From Deltaproteobacteria bacterium (GTDB taxonomy: Bacteria; Myxococcota_A; UBA9160; UBA6930): DNA of 64,000 bases. A program made the position numbers and the translations under genes. Below the pieces are notes generated by a model. It was given only the letters and a program-made list of their open reading frames with translations. It was not told where the DNA came from and searched no databases. This document shows positions 47,946-56,764 of the stretch, in pieces. Within the stretch, counting starts at the first letter, position 1; every line of letters begins with the position of its first letter. The stretch spans positions 20,915 through 84,914 of the forward strand of contig JAJDAP010000108.1 in assembly GCA_029261795.1 (NCBI GenBank), given 5' to 3'.

Positions 47946-48494
47946 ATGGATCGAAAGAACTGTGTGCTCTACAGCGGCGCTGCATCGGGCGCCGAAGCAG
48001 CCTTTGGAGCCGGGGCTCAGCAATATCGGATCGCCGAGGTGAACTACAGCTTCGAGGGCCACAAGGATGCGCGCACCCGCGGCCTCCGTGTGCTGACGCC
48101 GGAAGAACTCGAGCAGGGTGATGTGAGCCTCGAGTACGTCAGCAAGCTGATGCATCGCGAGTACCGCGACACGCCGCTATTCAAGCGCGTTCTCCAGAGC
48201 ATCTGGCACCAGGTCAACAGTGGCCAGGAAGTCTGGGTCGTGGGTCGGATCCTCGACGATCAGACCGTGAAGGGCGGCACGGGTTGGGGCGCCGAGTTCG
48301 CGAAGCTCTGCAACAAGCCGCTCTCCGTTTTCGATCAGGCCCGTGGCGAGTGGTACCGCTGGCAAGGGGAACTCTGGGATGTCCTCCACGAGCCGAAGAT
48401 CGAACACCCGCACTTCACCGGCACCGGAACGCGTTTCCTCGAGGACAACGGGACCGCCGCGATCAACGCGCTCTTCGCTCGGAGCTTCGACTAG
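47946..48494 (+). CDS. Putative SLOG/LOG-like Rossmann-fold protein
   Basis: VLYSGAASGAEAAFGAGAQQYRIAEVNYSFEGH... and GGTGWGAEFAKLCNKPLSVFDQ. Confidence 0.5.
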   Translation: MDRKNCVLYSGAASGAEAAFGAGAQQYRIAEVNYSFEGHKDARTRGLRVLTPEELEQGDVSLEYVSKLMHREYRDTPLFKRVLQSIWHQVNSGQEVWVVGRILDDQTVKGGTGWGAEFAKLCNKPLSVFDQARGEWYRWQGELWDVLHEPKIEHPHFTGTGTRFLEDNGTAAINALFARSFD

Positions 48495-48504
48495 GCGATC
48501 GCGC

Positions 48505-48867
48505 CTAACTGCTCCGGGCTTCGCTCTTGCTCTGGCACGCAATGCAGAACGCAGCCTCGGGCCGGGCATGCAAACGGCCAGCCTCGATGCCGTCGCCACA
48601 CTCGAGGCAGAAGCCGTACTCGAGGGCATCGCAGCGGCGCAGTGCGGCCTCGACCTGTTGCAAGCGCAGCGCGGCTGCGCGTCGACCCGCCTGGACCATC
48701 GATTGCTGTTGGATGGCGTCGATTCTGGACACCCGTCCGATCGGCTGATCGAGGGCTACCGGCGCGGCGGCCTCGGCGGCAGCATCGAGCGCGCCCTGGA
48801 GTTCTTCGCGTAGTTCGAGCAGGGCCCGATGAAGCGCGCTGGATTGGGCGTTGGTCAGATCCGGCAT
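48505..48867 (-). CDS. TraR/DksA-family zinc-finger protein
   Basis: Coiled-coil plus C4 finger YGFCLECGDGIEAGRLHARPEAAFCIACQ. Confidence 0.9.
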   Translation of the reverse strand: MPDLTNAQSSALHRALLELREELQGALDAAAEAAAPVALDQPIGRVSRIDAIQQQSMVQAGRRAAALRLQQVEAALRRCDALEYGFCLECGDGIEAGRLHARPEAAFCIACQSKSEARSS

Positions 48868-48926
48868 GGCCCGGGTTCTACTCCCGGAACGCTTCCTCGT
48901 CACGTTGGTGATTCCCCCAGGGGATA

Positions 48927-48949
48927 CATTCAAATATAAACTTGTAATG
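48927..48949. promoter_or_regulatory. AT-rich imperfect palindrome upstream of tetR (candidate operator)
   Basis: CATTCAAATATAAACTTGTAATG, 7 of 11 dyad positions complementary. Confidence 0.35.
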
Positions 48950-48979
48950 GTGTGTACCCATTGGCTAGGGTCCCCGGCC

Positions 48980-49609
48980 ATGGTTGCCAGTGCCCCGAAC
49001 CTCTTCGAGTTGCCCCGCCGCGAGCGCCGCAAGCTCGAGATGCGGAGCCGCATCCTCGAGGCAGCGGGCGCGCTCTTCGAGGAGAAGGGCTTCAAGGCCA
49101 GCAAGGTTTCCGAGATCTGCGAGCGCGCGGATATCGCCCAGAAGACCTTCTTCAATCACTTCCCAGCCAAGCGTGATGTGCTGCGCGAGATTGCTCACTA
49201 CTGCGTCGACCAGCTCCGCATGGATGTCGAGGCGGTGAGCGAGGCCGAACTCTCCACCCGCGAGCGTTTGCTGGCGTTCTTCGGGCACATGGCCCAGGGC
49301 ATCATCGATGCGGGTCCCATGAATCGCGAGATGGTGACCGAGCTGGTCCACGTGCTGAACGACGGCGAAGAGCGTTCCGAGCGGGCCACCATGCTCCTCG
49401 ATGCCTTCGGCGCGATCGTACGGGGCGGGCTCGAGGCGGGCGAGATCACACGGCGACACGAACTCGAGACGCTCACCGAGATGATCCTCGGCGCCTACTA
49501 CGTGCTGATGTTCAACTACGCCAATCTCGAGGCGTTTCCGATCGTGCAGCATGCCGAAGCATCGGCACGCTTTCTGGCAGACGCGTTGGCTCCACACCCC
49601 AGCGAATAA
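48980..49609 (+). CDS. TetR-family transcriptional regulator
   Basis: MRSRILEAAGALFEEKGFKASKVSEICERADIAQKTFFNHFPAKRDVL. Confidence 0.92.
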   Translation: MVASAPNLFELPRRERRKLEMRSRILEAAGALFEEKGFKASKVSEICERADIAQKTFFNHFPAKRDVLREIAHYCVDQLRMDVEAVSEAELSTRERLLAFFGHMAQGIIDAGPMNREMVTELVHVLNDGEERSERATMLLDAFGAIVRGGLEAGEITRRHELETLTEMILGAYYVLMFNYANLEAFPIVQHAEASARFLADALAPHPSE

Positions 49610-49630
49610 CATTTCGAAGGAACCCGATTC

Positions 49631-50608
49631 ATGGCCAAACGAGAACTCGAACACGACCACCTTCCCCTGCCGAACGGCTGGTTCGCCGTGGCGTTCAGTC
49701 GCGACGTGCAGGACGGGGAGGTCGTTCCCGTCGAATATTTCGGCGAGGAGCTCGTGCTCTTCCGTACCCGGTCGGGACACGCCAAGGTGCTCGATCCTTT
49801 CTGTCCGCATCTCGGGGCGCATCTCGGTCATGGCGGTCGCGTGATGGGCGAGACGATCCGCTGCCCCTTCCACGCCTGGCAATTCGATGGAACCAGCGGC
49901 CAGTGTACGCACATCCCCTACAGCGAGCGCATCCCCAAGAAGGCGCGGGTCCGGAGTTGGGACGTGCAGGAGAAGAACGGCTTCATCTGGGTCTGGTACC
50001 ACAGCGAGCAGAAGCCGCCGGAATGGGATTTCCCCGAGCTTCCCGAGTTCAGTGATTCCGAGTGGAGCCCACCGCGGCAGTTCGACCTGATTCTCGACTC
50101 CTATGTCCAGGACACCCACGAGAACAACAACGATCCGGTGCATTTCCAGTACGTCCACAAGGCGACCCAGGCGATGGAAGGCGACATTCACTACGACCCC
50201 GATTCCACCCACTACCGGATCACCAATTCGAGCGAACAGGAGACGCCCTTCGGAACCTTCACGATGACGTTGGTGCGGGATTCCTGGGGTCTCGGGCTGA
50301 CGGCCGTGCGCAGCGAGGGAATTCCCGGAGCGGGCCTGTTGATGTACTCGTCGACGACCCCGATCAACGATGGTCAGGTCCACTCGCGATGGCTGCTCAC
50401 CTGCTCGAACAACATGGTGGATCTGGCGGGCGAGGAGTTCATGGCCAACCTCACCGCCGGAGTGGAACAGGATTTCGATATCTGGAAGAACAAGGTCCAT
50501 CGCTCGCGACCGATGCTATGCGACGGTGACGAGTATCTCGCTGGTTTCCGGCGCTGGGCGCGCCAGTTCTATACCGAGCCGGTCGGCGCGGTGGAGGTGG
50601 CTGAATAA
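49631..50608 (+). CDS. Rieske non-heme iron oxygenase (KshA-like)
   Basis: CPHLGAHLGHGGRVMGETIRCPFHAWQFDG; DTHENNNDPVHFQYVH iron site. Confidence 0.9.
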   Translation: MAKRELEHDHLPLPNGWFAVAFSRDVQDGEVVPVEYFGEELVLFRTRSGHAKVLDPFCPHLGAHLGHGGRVMGETIRCPFHAWQFDGTSGQCTHIPYSERIPKKARVRSWDVQEKNGFIWVWYHSEQKPPEWDFPELPEFSDSEWSPPRQFDLILDSYVQDTHENNNDPVHFQYVHKATQAMEGDIHYDPDSTHYRITNSSEQETPFGTFTMTLVRDSWGLGLTAVRSEGIPGAGLLMYSSTTPINDGQVHSRWLLTCSNNMVDLAGEEFMANLTAGVEQDFDIWKNKVHRSRPMLCDGDEYLAGFRRWARQFYTEPVGAVEVAE

Positions 50609-51831
50609 TGGATCGTTATCTCGTTATTTCATCGGACGGTCACGCGGGTCTGCCCGCGGCCGAGTATCGCGAGTACGTCGACCCCGAGTTCCGCGCAGCC
50701 TTCGACGCCGCGCTTCCGATCCAGATCGCCATGACGAAGGAAGCGGAGAAGCGCTTCCTGGTGGGCGATATCAACGCCGAATGGCGCAAGGGCCGCGAGT
50801 ATGAACTGACCGGCGCCTGGGATCCGACCGCTCGCGACAAGGTCCTCGATGCGGACGGCGTCGCCGCCGAGGTGCTCTTCCCCGACGGGATCACCGAGAT
50901 GAATGCACCGCCGTTCGGCGCGGGCTTCTCGATGGGCAGTGAGGGCGTGACGGCCGATCTCCAGTGGGCCGGATGCCGCGCGCACAACCGCTGGATGGCC
51001 GAATTCGTCCAGACAGCGCCGGAGCGGCGCATCGGACTCGCGTGTATTCCGCTGCTCTGGGACATCGATCTCGCGGTCGAGGGCATCACCTGGGCCAAGG
51101 AGAACGGGCTCGGTGGAATCATCCTGCCGCCGATGTGGGGCTCCTTCCCCGGCTATCACGATTTCCGCTACGACCCGGTCTGGGCGGCCTGCCAGGAAAT
51201 GGACATGCCGATCCATTTCCACTCGGGGCCGTCCCCGGCAACCGACTATTTCGGAGCCGGCGGGCTGGCCGGTGGCGATGCGATTCCGCCCGGCGCCGTC
51301 GGCGCCTATGTCACCGAAGTGCACATCTGGCTGACGCGCCCGCTGACGTTCATGCTGTGGGGCGGCGCCTTCGAGCGCTTCCCGAAGCTCAAGGTCTCGA
51401 TGACCGAGGGGACCGCCATCTGGGTGCCCGAGTATCTGGCGCTTCTCGAGCAACGTTATGCGGAGACCCCGTACAGCCAGAAGATGGGCGACTTCCGTAG
51501 CCACCTCTCGATGTCGCCGGCCGACTACTTCCGGCGCAACGTGAGGATCGGTGCCTCCTGCATGCCCCGGCGCGAAGCCGAGCTGCGCCATGAGATCGGC
51601 GTCGAACAGATCATGTGGGGCACCGACTACCCGCATCCCGAAGGCAGTTGGCCCAACACCATCGAGCAGCGCTACGACACCTTCCGGGATCTCCCTGAAG
51701 ACGAGATCGAAGCCATGGTGGGCGGGAACGCGGCCGCGTTCTACGGCCTCGACACCGAGAAACTCGCCCCCATCGTCGCCCGGATCGGTCCCGAGCGGGC
51801 GAGCTTCGGGAACGGCGGCGGCCCGGCCTAG
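50608..51831 (+). CDS. Amidohydrolase family protein (COG2159-like)
   Basis: VISSDGHAGLP, MPIHFHSGPSPATDY, WGTDYPHPEGSWP; TAATG overlap with oxygenase. Confidence 0.88.
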   Translation: MDRYLVISSDGHAGLPAAEYREYVDPEFRAAFDAALPIQIAMTKEAEKRFLVGDINAEWRKGREYELTGAWDPTARDKVLDADGVAAEVLFPDGITEMNAPPFGAGFSMGSEGVTADLQWAGCRAHNRWMAEFVQTAPERRIGLACIPLLWDIDLAVEGITWAKENGLGGIILPPMWGSFPGYHDFRYDPVWAACQEMDMPIHFHSGPSPATDYFGAGGLAGGDAIPPGAVGAYVTEVHIWLTRPLTFMLWGGAFERFPKLKVSMTEGTAIWVPEYLALLEQRYAETPYSQKMGDFRSHLSMSPADYFRRNVRIGASCMPRREAELRHEIGVEQIMWGTDYPHPEGSWPNTIEQRYDTFRDLPEDEIEAMVGGNAAAFYGLDTEKLAPIVARIGPERASFGNGGGPA

Positions 51832-52274
51832 AGACGCACCTCGAGTTCGAGGCAAAGCACGGTAGCGGTTTCGGGACACTCCTTCGCGAAGGCCGAAGTC
51901 CGCCGGACCTCATCCGGCACGCTCGATCGCGACACTTCGCGAAAACCGAAGCGGGTGAAGAAGCGCGCGGCCGTTTCCGTCAGCAAGAAGATCTCGCGCA
52001 AGCCGAGCTCGTTCGCGCGCGCGATCGCGCCGTACGCCAGTTCGGACCCGACGCCTTGGTTGCGAACCTCCGGCGAAACGACGGCCGAGCGGATCAGGCC
52101 GCGTCGCTGGTGGACTTCGAGGCCGATGGCGCCAACCACGGATCCATCCTCCTCGACGGCGACCAGGAGGTTGGCCAATCGCATCCACTCGGGAACCGCC
52201 GGCAGGTCATCTGCCGCCAACAATGCCTGCACGTGCGTTCGATCGGAATCTTCGGCACGACGGATGTCGATCAT
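51828..52274 (-). CDS. GNAT N-acetyltransferase, ArsN2-like
   Basis: IRSAVVSPEVRNQGVGSELAYGAIARANELGLREIFLLTETAARFFTRFGFREVSR. Confidence 0.75.
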   Translation of the reverse strand: MIDIRRAEDSDRTHVQALLAADDLPAVPEWMRLANLLVAVEEDGSVVGAIGLEVHQRRGLIRSAVVSPEVRNQGVGSELAYGAIARANELGLREIFLLTETAARFFTRFGFREVSRSSVPDEVRRTSAFAKECPETATVLCLELEVRL

Positions 52275-52324
52275 TTCCCGGACTCCTCGGCTGCCCCGCT
52301 AGACTGCTTGCCGGAGGATCCCAC

Positions 52325-53245
52325 ATGCCGTACGCCGAGGGTCGTACTTTCTACGATGCCGACAGCCACATCATGGAACTGTCCGAATGGATCGCCGACT
52401 AAGCCGATCCGGGCATCCGTGAGAAGATCCGCCCGCTCTACCTGGGCGCTGCGGGAAAGCTCGCCGAGAAGGCGGTCACGGAGGCGGCGGCTCGCAAGGG
52501 AGACGCGGCCAAGGCGGCCGAACTCGAAGCGAACGTGATGGGACCGAAGGGTTGGGGCGCACTCGGAGCATTCGACCCGGGAGAGCGGAGCCGCGCCCTC
52601 GACCTGCTCGGCTTCGACAAGCAACTGGTCTTTGCCACCTTCGCCGCGACCCAGTTCATGGGCGAGGACCCGGATCTCTTGCACGGCGGCTCCCGCGCGT
52701 TGAACCGGGCCATGGGCGCTTTCTGCGCGGATGACGATCGCATGATCGGTGTCGGCAGCGTCTTCTGGGGCGATCCGGCTCGCACGATAGAGGAAGCGGC
52801 CGCTGCCATCGAGGCGGGTTGTGGTGCGGTTCTGGTGCCCTCGATGCCCTCGATGCCCTCGGGCGACCTGTCGCCGACCCATCCCGACTATCATCCGCTC
52901 TGGCAGCTGCTCGAGGAACGCGGCGTTCCGTTCATGTTGCACATCGGCGGTGCCCCTGCCGAAGACGTTCCACGGCAATGGCCTCGAGAAGACCACGGAT
53001 TTCCTCGGCGGCGGCATCGAGCAGGGCGCGCTCTGGGTACCGGCCATGTTGCGCAGGATGGATCTGGCGCAACAGACCTTCCAGAAAACGGAACCGGCGC
53101 TTCGGCTTCCGATGGCAGCAAGCGACTACATCCGGCGTCAGGTGCGCTTCACGCCGTTTCCGACCGAGCCCGTTCCCTGAGGCCGCCAAGCAGAAGTTCT
53201 ACTCCGCAAACCGCCCATATGCTGAACTGGGGAACGCCCGCCTAG
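52325..53245 (+). pseudogene. Amidohydrolase family protein, multiply disrupted
   Basis: MPYAEGRTFYDADSHIMELSEWIAD then TAA (52400-52402), resumes in frame ADPGIREKIRPLYLG...PFMLHIGG, then frameshift GNGLEKTTDFLGGG/IEQGALWVPAMLRRMDLAQQTFQKTEPALRLPMAASDYIRRQVRFTPFPTEPV, then EAAKQKFYSAN and +1 AHMLNWGTPA*. Confidence 0.85.
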
Positions 53246-53267
53246 CATCCTCTGGGGCCGGCTACGG

Positions 53268-54047
53268 TCACTCGGGGGTGACGTAGGCCGCCGTGATGCC
53301 ACCGTCGACGAGGAACGTCGAGCCGGTCACGAACGAGGACTCGTCCGAGGCCAGGAAGACGACGGCGTCGGCGATCTCGCGAGCTTCGCCGAAGCGGCCC
53401 ATCGGAACGTGGACGAGGCGACGCTGGCGTTTCTCGTCGGTGTCGAGATATTTCATCAACAGCTCCGTCCGCAGCGGGCCGGGGCAGAGCGCGTTGACGC
53501 GAATCTCCTCGCGGGCATGGATGACGGCGAGCTCGCGAGAGAGCGCGAGGACACCACCCTTGCTCGCGGTGTAGGCGAGCTGCGGGGTTGCGGCACCGAC
53601 GACGGCCACGAACGAGGCGGTGTTGATGATCGAGCCGCCGCCGGCGCGGCGCAGGGCCGGGATGCCGTACTTGCAACCCAGGAAGACGCCCTTCAGATTG
53701 ACGTTCATCGTCAAGTCCCAGACGGCTTCGTCGGTCTCGACGGCGTCGGCGTCGTCCATGTGTGAGATGCCGGCGTTGTTGAAGAGCACGTGAAGTGCGC
53801 CGAATGCCTCCTCCGCCCCGGAGACCATCCGCTCGCAATCTGCGGCGCGGGATACGTCGGCCGCGATGGCGGTGGCTTCGGCACCAGCGGCACGCAGCTG
53901 TTCCGCGCCGCTTTCAGCCGCCGCCTCGTCCTTGTCGACCAGTACGACCTTGGCTCCCTGGCGACCGAAGGCGAGGCTCGTTTCGAGCCCGATTCCCGCG
54001 CCGGCGCCAGTCACCAACGCCACCTTGCCTTCGAGTCTTGATGTCAT
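53268..54047 (-). CDS. SDR-family oxidoreductase
   Basis: VALVTGAGAGIGLETS, LFNNAGIS, YTASKGGVLALSREL, FVTGSTFLVDGG. Confidence 0.95.
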   Translation of the reverse strand: MTSRLEGKVALVTGAGAGIGLETSLAFGRQGAKVVLVDKDEAAAESGAEQLRAAGAEATAIAADVSRAADCERMVSGAEEAFGALHVLFNNAGISHMDDADAVETDEAVWDLTMNVNLKGVFLGCKYGIPALRRAGGGSIINTASFVAVVGAATPQLAYTASKGGVLALSRELAVIHAREEIRVNALCPGPLRTELLMKYLDTDEKRQRRLVHVPMGRFGEAREIADAVVFLASDESSFVTGSTFLVDGGITAAYVTPE

Positions 54048-54126
54048 GGCCCCGGGGTCTACCGGCGCCGCGCGGCTCCGGCAAGTGCCGCCGTGCGAAG
54101 GGCCCATGGCGCGATAGGATGCCCCC

Positions 54127-55062
54127 ATGAAGCGCATGCTCCTGGTGACCCTGGTGGTCGGTCTTCTCTCGGGTTGTGGCTGGAAAGCCTTCGTCGAACC
54201 GTCCGCTGCGGGAATCGACTATGCCCTCCAGGGCGAGTACGCATCCGAGACCGAACCGCTGGCAGCGCAGGTGATCGCCCTCGGCGACGGCGCCTTCCGG
54301 ACCGTGTTCCTGCGCGGCGGACTTCCCGGTGCGGGCTGGGACGGGGAGACGCGCATCGTCGTCGATGGTTTCCGCGAGGGCGAGCGGGTCGCCTTCGATG
54401 GCGCGTTCAAGGCTTCGCTCGGCGGCGGACGGATCGAGGGCACCACCCGCAGCGGCGTACCCTTCGCTCTCACGAAGATCTTTCGCGAGAGCCCGACGTT
54501 AGGTGCGAAGCCGCCAGCCGACGCCACGGTCCTGTTCGATGGCTCAGGAACCCAGGCGCTGAGCGAGGGCAGCCTGGAGGAGCGGGGTTTTCTCGGGGTT
54601 CCGGTCACGACACGGAATGCCTTTGGGGATGCGACCTTCCACATCGAGTTCATGACGCCGTTCATGCCCACCGCGCGTGGCCAGATGCGTGGAAACAGCG
54701 GCGTCTACCTCCAGGGTCGCTACGAGGTGCAGGTGCTCGATTCGTTCGGGCTTCGCGGCGAAGACAACGAATGCGGCGGGATCTACAAGGTCTCCCGGCC
54801 GCGCGTGCACATGGCGTTTCCGCCGCTTCGGTGGCAGACCTACGACATCGTGTTCCGCGCTGCACGCTTCGATTCGTCGGGCGAGAAGACTGCCAACGCG
54901 AGGGTCACCGTGCAGCACAATGGTGTCCTCATCCACGAGGCTCTCGAACTCCCCGGCACCACCGGTGGTGGCGATCCGGAGAGCCCCGAGCCGGGCGCCC
55001 TGTTTCTCCAGGATCACTGGAACCCGGTGGTCTACCGGAACCTCTGGGTCGTGGCCGGTTAG
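54127..55062 (+). CDS. DUF1080 (3-keto-disaccharide hydrolase domain) lipoprotein
   Basis: Lipobox LLSGC; ATVLFDGSGTQAL, NAFGDATFHIEFMTPF, GNSGVYLQGRYEVQVLDSFG, WQTYDIVFRAARFD, FLQDHWNPVVYRNLWV. Confidence 0.88.
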   Translation: MKRMLLVTLVVGLLSGCGWKAFVEPSAAGIDYALQGEYASETEPLAAQVIALGDGAFRTVFLRGGLPGAGWDGETRIVVDGFREGERVAFDGAFKASLGGGRIEGTTRSGVPFALTKIFRESPTLGAKPPADATVLFDGSGTQALSEGSLEERGFLGVPVTTRNAFGDATFHIEFMTPFMPTARGQMRGNSGVYLQGRYEVQVLDSFGLRGEDNECGGIYKVSRPRVHMAFPPLRWQTYDIVFRAARFDSSGEKTANARVTVQHNGVLIHEALELPGTTGGGDPESPEPGALFLQDHWNPVVYRNLWVVAG

Positions 55063-55065
55063 GCG

Positions 55066-55485
55066 CTAGGGATCGGCTGTCAGCCCCGCCCGCGCGGCGG
55101 CCGGGTTCGGTAGCGGCGTTCGCCAGTTCGTGATCTCCGCCGCCTGGTAGGCCGTGAAGTCTCCGGGCAGGTCGTCGCTGCTCCAGCGCTCGAGAACCCA
55201 GGTCAGCAGCCGCGCGAGGCGGGCGTCGTCGATCGACGCGTTGGTCACGCCGGGTACGCGCGCCAGGTATTCGCGCCCACCGGGGAACTGCGCGAGCCGC
55301 CCTACACCGTGGAGAGACGGGATGTCGCCTCCGCCCTGGCCACTGGCGAGGTGGCAACCCTGGCACTGCAGGGCGTAGTCGAGGACAACGGCCTCCATCG
55401 TATCGGCGCGGGCAGAAGCTTCGCTGAACAGCGCGACGAACGCGCTCGCGAAGGCGCCGAGAACGACCGGTACGGCTCCATCCAC
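55066..55485 (-). CDS. Small monoheme c-type cytochrome-like protein, exported
   Basis: Signal peptide; DYALQCQGCHLASGQGGGDIPSLHG (CxxCH). Confidence 0.8.
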   Translation of the reverse strand: MDGAVPVVLGAFASAFVALFSEASARADTMEAVVLDYALQCQGCHLASGQGGGDIPSLHGVGRLAQFPGGREYLARVPGVTNASIDDARLARLLTWVLERWSSDDLPGDFTAYQAAEITNWRTPLPNPAAARAGLTADP

Positions 55486-55538
55486 TTTCGTTCGCTCCTC
55501 CGCTACCTCGGGCCCGCCGAGTGTGGTACTCCAACCAG

Positions 55539-55838
55539 ATGGCAGCCTACTTCATCGCGCAAAACCAAGTGAACGATCCGGCTCTCTATCAGGAATACGC
55601 CCAGGGGGCGGGCCCGACGATGGGACCAGCCGGCGGAAAGATCATCTCCTTCGACGTCGGTGCCGAGAGCATCGAGGGGTCGCCGCCCGGACCGCAGACG
55701 GTGATCATCGAATTCGAAAGCACAGAGGCCGCCAAGGCCTGGTACCACTCCGACGCCTATCAGGCCGTCGTCGGCAAGCGGCTCGCCTCGACCGAGGGCT
55801 ACGCGATCATTTCGCAGTCCATGAACATCGGTGGGTGA
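55539..55838 (+). CDS. DUF1330 family protein
   Basis: MAAYFIAQNQVNDPALYQEYAQGAGPTM...VIIEFESTEAAKAWYHSDAYQAV. Confidence 0.88.
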   Translation: MAAYFIAQNQVNDPALYQEYAQGAGPTMGPAGGKIISFDVGAESIEGSPPGPQTVIIEFESTEAAKAWYHSDAYQAVVGKRLASTEGYAIISQSMNIGG

Positions 55839-55886
55839 GGCCCGCTCGCCGAGCTAGTGTGCCGATCAGACAACGAGGAGACGACG

Positions 55887-56171
55887 ATGATCGCGATGGT
55901 GGCGACACTCAAGATCAAGGAAGGCCACGAGGCCGAGTTCGAAGCCGCAGCGAAGCAGCTTGCGGCGGCAGTGAGAGCCAACGAGCCCGGCAACCACCTC
56001 TACCAGCTCTGCAAGGGTAGTGAGCCCCAGACCTACTACTTCGTCGAGCGCTACGAGAGCGAAGAAGCGCTGGCCGCCCACGGGGCTTCGGCACACATGA
56101 AGGAGCACGGCGGCGCCATGGGTCCGCACATGGCCGGCCGTCCCGAGATCTTGAAGCTGGAAGAACTCTAG
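55887..56171 (+). CDS. Antibiotic biosynthesis monooxygenase (ABM) domain protein
   Basis: MIAMVATLKIKEGHEAEFEAAAKQLAAAVRANEPGNHLYQL...YYFVERYESEEALAAH. Confidence 0.88.
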   Translation: MIAMVATLKIKEGHEAEFEAAAKQLAAAVRANEPGNHLYQLCKGSEPQTYYFVERYESEEALAAHGASAHMKEHGGAMGPHMAGRPEILKLEEL

Positions 56172-56185
56172 GCGCCCGGCCGCGC

Positions 56186-56764
56186 CTAACGTTCGGGCTG
56201 CCTCTCGGCGGCCGCGCCCACGACGAGGGCGACCGAGCAGTTGTAGACCTGGGTACTCGTTCCGACACACCAATTGATGTCGTTGCTGCGCATCGGCGAG
56301 TAGATCGGGCGATCACCCTCGTTGCGATTGCAGAAGCAGCGCCCGCAGAAATCGCGGCCGCAGCAATCGTTGTAGGAGATGACGTAGTCGCGTCCGTCTT
56401 CCGGGTTGCGGCAGGTGCCGAGCCAGGTGACGGCGGACATCTCGGTTCCCGGCGGGCAGGTCGAATGGGTGCCGCCGCAGCAGCCGCACAGGAAGCCGTC
56501 GATGGCGCAGTGCCGCCAGTAGTCACAGCCGAGCGGGTCACCCTCCGGGCTGTCCCGGGGCGGTTCGCCTTCCTGGGTGGGGAAGCGCTCATCGGCCGCA
56601 GCCGCTCGGGCGACCGGCAGCAGCGGCAGCGCTGCACCGCCGGCCAGGACGGTGCCAAGGCGGGAGAGGAAGTGGCGCCGGGAGAGGCCGCGTGCCCAGC
56701 TTCGGCTCATGCGTTCGAAGACGCCGTCGAAGCGACTCACGATGCGGGGGTTCGCCACGCTCAC
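56186..56764 (-). CDS. mauA: TTQ amine dehydrogenase light (beta) chain, MauA-like, Tat-exported
   Basis: Tat signal SRRHFLSRLG; CDYWRHCAIDGFLCGCCGGTHSTCPPGTEMSAVTWLGTCRNPEDGRDYVISYNDCCGRDFCGRCFCN...NDINWCVG...VYNC aligns colinearly with MADH beta. Confidence 0.9.
   Translation of the reverse strand: MSVANPRIVSRFDGVFERMSRSWARGLSRRHFLSRLGTVLAGGAALPLLPVARAAAADERFPTQEGEPPRDSPEGDPLGCDYWRHCAIDGFLCGCCGGTHSTCPPGTEMSAVTWLGTCRNPEDGRDYVISYNDCCGRDFCGRCFCNRNEGDRPIYSPMRSNDINWCVGTSTQVYNCSVALVVGAAAERQPER

Noticed and set aside
52838-52866. Tandem TGCCCTCGA-like 9-bp repeats
   Set aside because: Short in-frame repeat (PSMPSMPSG) within the decaying amidohydrolase; probably slippage, not a separate element.
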